From Uloborus plumipes (taxonomy: Eukaryota; Arthropoda; Arachnida; Araneae; Uloboridae), in NCBI GenBank assembly GCA_038373865.1, contig JAXGGA010003009.1, positions 46,422-110,421 of the forward strand: a stretch of 64,000 bases of DNA, written 5' to 3'. Made by a program: the position numbers and the translations under genes. Of the stretch, positions 37,901 to 49,100 are shown in pieces. Each line of letters opens with the position of its first letter. Position 1 is the stretch's first letter. The notes beneath the pieces were generated by a model, which had not been told where the DNA came from, ran no database searches, and saw nothing but the letters and a program-made list of their open reading frames with translations.

Positions 37901-40900
37901 GAAAAGTATTTATCACCTCCTTCCCCCTGTGATCAAGGAATTATTCAAACCAAGAAGTCATATTATAGATGGAAAATACTTTCAATGGTTCTTGAAAATA
38001 TGGGCGACTCTCAAAATCTTGGCGCTAATGCCGTAGTCAATCATTAAAAGACAATTGTGCCAATATTGGCGAAGATCTACATGAATTTCTGGTCTTCAAG
38101 AAACTTTTATGCCAATTTTGGAGAAGATCTACATGAATTGCTGGTCTTTAGGGGATTTTTGCGCCAACTTGACTAAGACCCAATATAAATTAGATTTGTA
38201 TAAGAAAAATCTTCATGGGGGTACGGGACATTGAACCCTCTATAAGGGCAAAAATCCCCTCATGTGAATTTATGAATATCAAAGAATCTTTGTAACAGAT
38301 GTGCACTCAGCACACGAATTGAAAGAATTGAATCTTTCAATCAGCCAATTAAAAGAATCAGCAATAATTCCTCAAATCCACTCCACAAATCATTTCTTTA
38401 TTCCCTCTGAATCAAGAAAAGAGTTATAATAGTCCAGGATCTGACAGCACTTCTGTAGGAATGTTTGAGTAGGGGGAATTTTTTTTCAAAAATGTTTAGC
38501 AGGTGCCCTAGGAAGTATTTTGGACTCGGGTGGACATCCGCCACCTGGTGCATTTTTTTGCTATGACGTCATCAAAGATGGCGGCCATTTTGGTTCTCAT
38601 AAATGCTAAAAAATGCCCAGTACTTGTGCAGGAAATTTAAAATTTGAGAATTTCTTTTCAAAAATGTTCAGTAGGCGTCCTAGAAAGAATTTTAGACTCG
38701 GGTGGACACCCGCCTCCTTTTAAATTTTCCGGTTATGACGTCATCAAAGATGGTCGCCGCTCGATCCTATAAATGCTCATATCTATGTTGATACTTGACC
38801 GATTTGCATGAAAATTGCAATTTTTTCACTAATTTGTCTGATGCTTATTTGTCTTTTAGCTGCAAGAAATTTACTCAAAAATGAAAATTTAAAATCAATT
38901 TATTTATTTATTTTTATTTTCAACTACCATAACTTAACCATAAAAAATGGTATTAACCCTTTATTTGTGCGAGAAACTGCTAACTTTCCTCTGCTTGCAT
39001 TCCAAAAGATACAACCGTATTACAAATCAGTAAAACGTCCTGCTGTCCAAGCGATAGCAATGAAAATTTAAATTTATATAAAATAGACATGAATAAGACA
39101 AAATACGAAAATTCCGACATGTTGTAGCAGTTAAAGAGAAGTACTTGATCTCTTTATCACAGTTCCGAATTTATTGTTGATTATGATTTTTCTTCTCCAA
39201 AAAAACATTCGAAGAACCGTCTTTACTATCCTGTAGTGCTAAAGGTACAATGTGCAAAAATATTGTCTCAATTAATGGTGCGTGGCACTCGTTGTACTAG
39301 AAGGTGGCAAATTCTCAAGGCCAATATTCTTCACGTGATCATACGCTGTAATTCTTGGTTCATCTAAAAATTTACATAATGACCCTTTTCGCATTACCTG
39401 CACTGCGTATTCTTTTGCTGATTCGCGAATTTTTTCTACGTATACCAGTCGGATGATATACCAATTTTCTCCAAATATTTCGTACAAACATAATAAAGAG
39501 CTGTTTTTTTAGTGTAAAATGTACTCCAGTAGTTTGATCCAGATATTGCGTAGATAGTTGGTAGGTTTTCATCTTTGTTTCGGTGAGTATTATAAGCAGA
39601 CAAAAGTCTCGTAGAATTCATAACTCAAGTGTACCTCTAAAGTTCCTAAACACCAAATCGCTGAATAAGAGTATACCTGGGAAATAAAGCTAACACCATT
39701 AGTCTCGAAGTCTGCTTCCTATGCTATCAAGCAATTTATTATGTCCAGGTCTTTCCACGCTGTAAGATCAGTTTGTTTCCTGATGATGCCCAAAAGTTGT
39801 TGATTAGGATAGGCAGAGTAGCATCTTGAGAGATTTTATTGACGCGTACAAAAATACTGCTACCTTGTTTCTACGCTTTCGGACTTTTTAGGAGAAAATT
39901 TGCTCTAATTGTAAAAAATATTATACTCTTCCACAGCACCTAGTGATGCTCCCAATATATGATTTAAATAATAAAAATAATTAAAAAAAAAAGTTACTAC
40001 TTCGTCAAAGTTTTTTTTTTATTTGTCATAGCCTTTCGTACAAAAAAATTCACTAAAAACAGGACTTTTTATCAGACAAGGTTTCTTCTCTTATGTTGCC
40101 ATAAGATTTTTCTAGCTCTTTTTACAATGCACCTATTTGTAATCTTAACATAAACTCTTGTTCATTAGCAATGAACAGTTTTCAGATGGTTCATACTGAA
40201 AGAGCTCTTCCACGTCAGAGGAACGAACTAAAAGTTTTCGCATCATGATGTGTGGCTGACTGTTTGACTTCTTTTTACCAGCTTTCCTTGTGGTAGTACA
40301 AGCATTTTGTGTTTTGTTGCAAGGAAATACTGGCAATATGGCCTTAAGAATTTAGCTTGAGCGATCTTGACTCTTTTTCCCTTGTATTAAGCTCAGTCAC
40401 CAGCCCAAAAGCAGAATACTGCTAAATCGGCGACGTACGTCGCAGAACAGACATTGGGGCTGCAGAACAATTCTATTCAAAACTAAGCAACCAAAAAAAA
40501 AAAAAAAACGTTATAGTTCAAAAGCGCATAAAAAAAAAAAAACATTATCGTTCGAAAGCAAAAAAAAACGTTTCGCTCATAGCCCATGTCTCGCAGAGCA
40601 GCAAGCAATAATGTCGGCGCCGTAGCCTGCCATGTGCCATATAGACCACAGCAGACGTGCGGACGACTTGACTTGAGCTTCTGAGGACCTTCCTGTTTTT
40701 TCTGCAGAACTTCAGTGATGACACTTGCGCAGGCTTCGTTTGAAGTTCTGCAGTCCTTCTTATTTGGGCCGCAGAACTTTAGCTACGAAACATGCAGTAC
40801 ACATTCGTTATTCAAATAATGTTTTATGTTATTTTTTTCCGCATGAGAATCGCGGGGACGCAAACTTAGTCTGAAATTCTGCGAGCCTTCACATTTTGGC

Positions 40901-43136
40901 GGCAGATCTTAAGTGACGAAGCTTGCGGTAGGTACACAAATCAGTTCTTCAAATTATGTTTGAAACAAATTTTTCGCAAGAGAGTCACAGGGACGCAGAT
41001 TTTCAATTGAAGTTTTGCAGGTCTTCACATTTTATCCGCAGAACTTCAGTGAACGTTAAAATCACGCTTGAAACACTTTGTTTTTCTATTAGATGTTCAG
41101 TTATGTTTCCTCATGAGGGAATCGCGGGGATGCAAGCTTCGCTTGAAATTCTTCGGGCTTTCACATTTTGCCCGCAGAACTTCAGTGACGATGCGTGTAG
41201 TACAAATAGTTTTTCAAATTATATTTAAAACAATTAATTCTTCCGCGTTAAAGAGTCGTGGGGAGCGGGATTCGTTTGAAGTTCGGCGGGGGGCCTACAC
41301 ATTTTATCCACAGAACTTCAGTGACGAAACTTGCAGTACAAACTAGAGTTATTCAAATTATGTTTCAAACAATTAATTCTTCCTTGTTAAAGGATCGCGA
41401 GAAAACGGGCTTCGTTTGAAATTCTGCGGGCCTACACATTTTATTCGCAGAACTTCAGTGACGAAACTTGTTGTACAAATTAGGTATTCGACAACGTTGA
41501 AAACATTTTTTCCTTGTGAGAAGAATCGCGAGAGGGGGGGGGGGGGTACTCGCTTGAAGTTTCGCGGTCTTTCACATTTTGGCCGCAGAACTTAAGAGAC
41601 GAAACTTGCAGTGCATATTAGTTATTCAAATGATGTTTAAAACTATTAACTCTTCCTGTTGAGAGAATCGAGGGGCGCAGGCTTCGTTTAAAGTTCTACG
41701 GGCTTTCACATTTTGGCCACAGAACGTCAGCAATGAAACTTCCAGAACAAATTAGCTTTTCAAATTTTCTTTGAAACAATAAATCGTTACTCATCAATAA
41801 ATGGCGGAATGGGGGGAGGGGGGGTTCGCTTGAAGTTCTCTTTGCGTTTTGACTGCAGAACTGCTGTGACGAATCTTACAGAACAAATTAAGATTTCAAA
41901 TAATTTTTCCTACGGAAGAATCGAGGGGACACAAGCTACGTCTGTAGTTCTGTGGGCCTTAGCATTTTGACCGCAAATTAGTTATACAGATTGTATTAAA
42001 AACAATTTTCCGGTGAGAGAATCGCGGGGGCAAAGCTTTGTTTAAAGTTCTGCAGCATTTCACTTATTGCCGCAGAATTGCACTTACGGAACTCACAGTA
42101 AAAATTATTTATTCAAATGATGTTTAAAACAATTTTTTCGCGTAAGAGAAACGCGGGGTGGAGGGGGAGGGGAGTCTCCTTTCAAGTTTTTTCGGGATTT
42201 CACATTTTGGCCGCAAAATTTCTGACGGAGCTTGAAGTAAAAATAGTCATTCAAATTATTTTAAAACAATTTTTCCGCTTGAGAGAATCGCGGGGACGAA
42301 GTAATTATATTTGAAACAATTAACTTCCGGCTAAAATTAGGAAAATAGGTGTAGTCCAAGCCCCCCCCCCCCCCAATCGGAAAAATGTTTTTTAGCATTT
42401 GTTCTGCGATCTGGAAATTAGTTAACGTCCCAATGCCGAGCTTGAACTTTTTGAACTTGAGTTTTTTTAACTGAATTTCTGAACCGATGATGAAGTATAT
42501 ATATAGTAGGCATTAATAACATAATTGTAAATATATTTGTCAAACTAAAGCATTTAAAATATGAATTAATGAAAATAAAGCAAGAAATATTTGCAAATTT
42601 ATGAAATCTTTCTAATTCAAATTCTTCATAGAAAAATGAAACAAATTTCAAAAATAATTATTGTCTTTATCATGGTATTAAAAAATAAGTTGATTTGGTT
42701 GGATTTTTGGCAAGCCTTAATAGGCTTGCCAAGTAAAGGTGTCAAAATGAAAATGTTTGAAGAAAGAGCCTGTAGAATTAAGAAAATTTTTGCTGAAATC
42801 AACACATCAATGAAATTTTGAATAGTAAAAAACAGAAATCCAATCTACTGAAGAAGGAACAATTTCCCTAACAAGTCTTTCAAAGAAGGATGAAAATGAT
42901 AAAAGAAGTTGAAACGAATATGATTGAAATTTGGACAATCCGCGAGCAATCTCCATTGTATATGCAATACTGTCTGATTGACATTACGTGTGTTACATAA
43001 GGGCAAAACAGATGTCTATGAGTAAATCTGTTGTGGCCCAAAGAAAGAGGTATTACTTCTTTTCTGGTGATCTTTGATGACTTGAAACATTCGTCAAAGG
43101 CTGTGCAAATAATTTCGCGACTCTCTCTATTCCAGT

Positions 43137-43181
<45 letters not shown>

Positions 43182-46100
43182 CACACAAAGACAGCATGCA
43201 AGTACGCAAGTAGGGATGCACCGATTAATCGGCAGTACCGATTAATCGGCCATAATCGGCCACTTTGCCGATTATAAATAATCGGCAAAATCGGGCCGAT
43301 TAATCGGCTGAAAAATATTTTTCAGATATTATTCTTTAAAGTATACTTTCACTAGGAAACTATGACGAATAATTTTATTAACAGTAATAATAATCCTCAC
43401 AGTTGATATAAAGTTTTTTTTTTAAATTAATTCTCCTACTTTGAATAGATATACATAGACAATGATGCAACATTTTTCATGTGGCGATAGTTTTCTTTTT
43501 AGCACAGTGATTTCAGATAACCTCTAATTTTCAAAGAATAAACGTATTGAATTGAATTGCTACTAATTACTAAAATATATGAATTAAAAGCACTCCTAAA
43601 TTGGAGTGTTCACCACACACTCCCTCTCTCCTCCTTTTTTTTATAACTTTTTATTTCCAATTAACATAACTAACAATATGTTAATAATATTATTGACACA
43701 AATATGAAAATTGGTTCTAAGAAATTTGATAAAATATTGAAATTATTTTGTGAAAACTAGGAAAATGGAAAAAAAATCTTCTCCCAGAAATAAATTACTT
43801 ACTATTTCTAAACTTGGATTTGTATAAGAGATAAAAAAACAGGGATGGTAAAATTGGTAGTAGAAAAACAATTATACTTATCATTAATCGGCTCAGCCGA
43901 TTAATCGGCCGATTATCAACAGCCGATTAATCGGTAATCGGTAATCGGCCAATTTGCTTATCGGTGCATCCCTATACGCAAGCATATATGGGTCATTCCA
44001 ACGAAAATGGTACAAATCATGTCCGAGACTTTAGAATTTTTTAAAATCAATATTAATAACTCCCACCCATTAAGTGTATTTTTTATTGGTTCTCCATTTA
44101 ATTTTGTGCTATATAAGATCCATTGATTAGGTATAATCCATTTAGAAAGGACACAACAAAAATTATCTTTGTCAGAAGGAGAAAATGACGTGTCCCAGCT
44201 TCAAATTGCTAGAATTTTAAATGTGATTTAAAATTAAACTGAAATGTAACAACAAAATAAATAACACTGCAGTGCACAAAAGATGCTTCTCACACCATTT
44301 CTGCAGTTTATTACGCAAATGAAAAAAAAAAATTCCCCAGAAAACACTATTCTATGTTTTTCTATGTTTCGAATTGTCTACTCTGTTGCAAGCCTTTTGG
44401 AAATAAAATAAACAATTGCATTCAATCTGATATATTTCGAAAAAAATATTGGTAGTATAACTGCCGTGATTAGCTTGCTACATTGAATTATGTCGTCAAC
44501 AATCAGGGTGAGCCTCATTCTTTTCTTATGGTTGTTAATTTGAACTGTTGGATGTCCACTCTGTTACAGTCGATTTCATGATGAAAAAAAGAGATTTTTT
44601 CTTGAAATTGCAGACATACTTACAGTTTTAGGCTGTTTATTCCACTTTATGCTTGTTCTGTGATTCTAACTTTTCTTTGTGATTATGAATATATTTTAAA
44701 GGCTTACTTGTCCACTCTGTTTCACAAAGTGATCAAAATATTTAATATCCTTTCATAAATGAGTCATGTACTAGTTATTTACACTTCATTATACAAAAAT
44801 AAATTGAAACTCAATTAAGAAAAATATGATTAGTTGGAAATTATTTAAATTGATAATCTTAATATAAGTAAAGAGTTTCAGACAAGATTTGTACCATTTT
44901 CTCTGGAATGACCCATATGCATATATATATTTTATATATAAATATATAATGTATAAATCTATCTTGCAGAACAATTTTGGGCAAATAATTTTGCGTCGCA
45001 GAACATCACTAAGTATTCTGCTTTGGGGGTCACCAGTATTAAAAAAGTTTTATATATTTTTCATTGTATCTTGTGAAGCCAGTACATTTGTTGGTTGCTT
45101 CACAAGATACAATGAAAAATCTGTAAAACTTTTTTAATACCGGTGACTGTACTTAACACGATACAAGAGGAAGAGAGTCACGATAGCTCAAGCTCCATTC
45201 TTAAAGCCATATTGCCAGTATTTCCTTGCAACAAAACACAAAATGCTTGTACTACCATAAGGAAAGCCAGTAAAAAGAAGTCAAACAGTCAGCCTCACAT
45301 CATGATACGAAAACTTTTAGTTCGTTCCTCTAACGTGGAAGAGCTCTTTCAGTATGAACCATCTGAAAACTGTTCATTGTTAAATGAACAAGAGTTTATG
45401 TTAAGATTACAAATAGGTGCATTGTAAAAAGAGCTAGAAAAATCTTATGGCAACACAAGAGAAGAAACCTTGTTTGATGAAAAGTCCTGTTATATAGTGA
45501 ACTTTTTTGCACGAAAGGCTATGACAAATAAAAACAAACCCTTGAAAGTAATAACTATTTATTATTATTATTATTATTTAAATCATATATTGGGAGCATC
45601 ACAAAGTGCTGTGGAAGAGCATAATATTTTTTACAATTAGAGCAAATTTTCCCCTAAAGAATCCGAACGCTTAGAAACAAGGTAAGCAGTATTTTTATAC
45701 ATGTCATTAAAATCTCTCAAGATGCTACTCTGCCTATCCTAATCAACAACTTTTGGGCATTATCAGGAATTGGGCATCATTATAATTTGCTTGACAGCAG
45801 AGAAAGCAGCGGAACTTTAGGGGTACACTGGAGTTATGGATTCTACGAGACTTTTGTTTGCTCATAATACTCACCGAAACAAAGATGAAAACCTACCAAC
45901 CATCCACGCAATATCTGGATCAAACTACTGGAGTACATTTTACGCTAAAAAACAGCTCTTCATTATGTTTGTACGAAATATTTGGAGAAAATTGGTACAT
46001 CATCCGACTGGAATACGTAGAAAAAATTCGCGAATCAGCAAAAGAATACGTTGTGCAGGTAATACGAAAAGGATCATTATGTAAATTTTTAGATGAACTA

Positions 46101-49100
46101 AGAATTATAGCGTATGATCACGTGAAGAATATTGGCCTTGAGAATTTGCCACCTTCTAGTGCAACGAGTGCCACGCACCATTAATTGAGACAATATTTTT
46201 GCACATTGTACCTTTAGCACTACAGGATAGTAAAGACGGTTCTTCGAATGTTAGGAAGAAAAATCATAATCAACAATAAATTCGGAACTGTGATAAAGAG
46301 ATCAAGTACTTCTCCTTAACTGCTACAACATGTCGGAATTTTCGTATTTTGTCTCATTCATATCTATTTTATATAAATTTAAATTTACTGATTTGTAATA
46401 CGGTTGTATCTTTTGGCATGCAAGCAGAGGAGAGTTAGCAGTTTCTCGCCCAAATAAAGGGTTAATACCATTTTTTATGGTTAAGTTATGGTAGTTGAAA
46501 ATAAAAATAAATAAATAAATTGATTTTAAATTTTCATTTTTGAGTAAATTTCTAACAGGGCAGCTAAAAGACAAATAAGCATCAGACAAATTAGTAAAAA
46601 AATTAATTTTCATGCAAATCGGTCAAATATCAATATAGATATGAGCATTTATACGATCGAGCGGCGGCCATCTTTAATAACCGGAAGATTTAAGAGGAGG
46701 CGGGTGTCCACCCGAGTCTAAAATTCTTTCTAGGACACCTACTGAACATTTTTGAAAAGAAATTCTCAAATTTAAATTTCCTGCACAAGTGCTGGGCATT
46801 TTTTAGCATTTATGAGAACCAAAATGGCCGCCATCTTTGATGACGTCATAGCAAAAAAATGCACCAGGTGGCGTATGTCCACCCGAGTCCAAAATACTTC
46901 CTAGGGCACCTGCTAAACAATTTTGAAAAAAAATTCCCCCTACTCAAACATTCCTACAGAAGTGCTGTCAGATCCTGGACTATAATTCCTATGGAATTGA
47001 CTAACTCAATAGTTGTGATGCATAAGGGACCACTGATTAACTAAAAAGAATCAAATCACTAAAAGGACGTTGACATTTGTTTTTTTTTTGGGGGGGGGGC
47101 GGGGTATTGCGATTCTTTCTCTCAGTGGAAGATTTTATCTCTTTTGAAGCGATTCTGTGAACTGAGAATCAATCTCTAGCTTACACAATAAAGCATTCTT
47201 AAGATAATAAATGCTCTATCTGTCAGCTATCCACATGCTGAAGAACAATGCTGTTTCGAGGTTCAACAAAAAACAACTATGAACAGATCAAGATCTAACT
47301 AAATAAAGAGTAAATGCAAAAATCTTTTACACACAAAACCCCTAACCTTTTGGTTACTTCAAACGGGAGGACACTCTTCAAAAGGCTCCTTCAAAGTGTT
47401 TGTTCAAATACTTTTGACAAATACCCCCGTGAAAAGTTTTGGAGGAGGACACAAATATATGACATTTTCCAACAATAGAAAATATACTTTACAAGGGCTC
47501 CTTTTCATGAAGATTCTGGCAAAACACAAATCCCACCATTGAAGATCTAGGGGGAGAATACAGATTTTTATTATTTATAAACATGAATAATAAAAGAAAA
47601 AAAAAGTGGGGGGAGGAGGGGGGGATAAAAAAATAGCCAGCGGTCATCAGAGAAGGGCCGAATTTACACATCTTTCGCCCATGGGCCCGAAAAATTATTG
47701 CCGCCCCCCCCCCCCCTCAAAAAAAAAAAAAAACGGTAACTTTGTTTTAGTGTAAAATGTTCTGATTTTTGCACACAGATGAATTATTCCACAAAATAAA
47801 AATCTAACTGAGACCCCCTACGTTATATTAACGCAAACACTTTTTTTCCAAAGGTCAAAATCTTATACGTCGTAATGTTGAAGTTATTGAACCATGGGTA
47901 GATGACAGTAAATAAATTCAACTTTCATTGTACCCATTTTTTTTGAATTGTTTAAACTTCGGTAATTGTTGGAAGATAGGAATCACTTTCTTAATCAATT
48001 AAACCATAGTTGTTTCGTTGGTATTATGGAAACCCATTTGTTTTATAAGGAAAACGAGCGCATAATCACTATAGTAAAATAATACATGACTGAAAGGCAA
48101 CGCCATAGTAAAAAATTTTTCGTTGAAAGAAACTAAAATATTATATTTGCTCAAGAATATTACGTACTTTGTTACGAGATTAATGGAAGACCAAGATTAT
48201 CCGAAATAAAAAATAAAGGAAGTTAATATAAATTGGAACAAGTTCGTTGGGCACATACTAGCGAAGGGGTTCAATTATTATTATTTCTCTGCGGGGATAC
48301 ACGATTACAAAGTGTAAAAATTGTTAATTCACGAAAAGAAAAAACGGAACTCGTAGACTGGGAATAGAAACTTCAAAAATTTGCAGTTTATAAATTAGCT
48401 CGTATATAAATCTTCATCTGTCATCAATTTAAATTAATTATTATTGTAGACTTTGAATATTGTTTGGAGATAAATTGTTATATCACCTCGAATTGAACAA
48501 TTATAGATAGTCTCACCCCGCTTCCGGTTATGCATCTTGACCAAAACACCAACAGAAATCATGTTTCCCTCCGTGGTGTCGACTTTCATTGATATATCTT
48601 AAAACAAAGGACATGGGTCATTATGGGTTCACATCGGCTGTAGAATCAACTATAATTGAGAAATATTTCGATTCTTTCACTTCTTGTAGGTTAGTTTCTA
48701 GAACCTTCTTGCCCATTAAATCAATTAATTCTTCACATATTGTTGATTAAGGATATGGTGTATTTCTAAAGGCGGCTTTTGTCATTACTTGCCGAACTGT
48801 GGATTTTAAGAAGGGGTCAAAACTCTGCAATCAGTTCAAAAGCACATCATAAAGTTGACATTACTGGTGGAACCTCAAAACACTTCATCGTCTCTGAAAG
48901 CTAGTCCTCATGATGCCAGTTTTCCTAAAAAAATGGCGACCTATAGAAGTACTGTCTCTCAATATTTTTCACTTCTTCCTTTCAACTTGGCGTTTTTAAT
49001 TGTTATCTATTGAACCTATTTTAGAAAATCCTTTGCTTAAATGTTAAGACACTGTCAAAAGTGCGTATTAGAGTTCTCATGCTCTTCAACCCTTTGAAAA

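Larger units (their letters stand above)
40404..45028. mobile_element. hAT-like 'AGCAGAATACT' element, copy B
   Basis: The ends CCCAAAAGCAGAATACTGC and (inverted) CCCCAAAGCAGAATACT lie between perfect 8-bp repeats GTCACCAG (40396-40403, 45029-45036). It is inserted in the long palindrome close to its centre. It carries a 135-bp tandem array, a nested hAT (43211-43974) and a nested GGGTCATTCC element (43990-44914). It shares terminal ~90-bp blocks (CGTCGCAGAACA, TGCAGAACAATTCT) with copy A at 8891. No transposase recognised. Confidence 0.85.
38431..46981. mobile_element. Long palindromic transposon (~3.9 kb) split by a 4.6-kb insertion
   Basis: Arms 38431-40403 and about 45095-46981 are inverted copies. 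With the insertion (40404-45028) and one copy of its target repeat removed, the arms close on a loop of fewer than 20 nt at about 45080-45097. The ends AGTCCAGGATCTGACAGCAC lie between 5-bp repeats ATAAT (38426-38430, 46982-46986). Each arm carries a tandem ~150-bp end repeat with TGACGTCATCAAAGATGG. Each also carries two ORF regions pointing outward. The superfamily is not recognised. Confidence 0.85.

Noticed and set aside
40956..41346. ORFs with repeated 'FCPQNFSDD' as a repetitive protein
   Set aside because: They arise from a 135-bp DNA tandem repeat whose length is not consistently a multiple of three; the frames break between units.
38431..46981. Maverick/Polinton assignment of the long palindrome
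   Set aside because: It has AGT ends and long TIRs, but the duplication is 5 bp rather than 6, and no polymerase, integrase, protease or capsid-like genes are visible.
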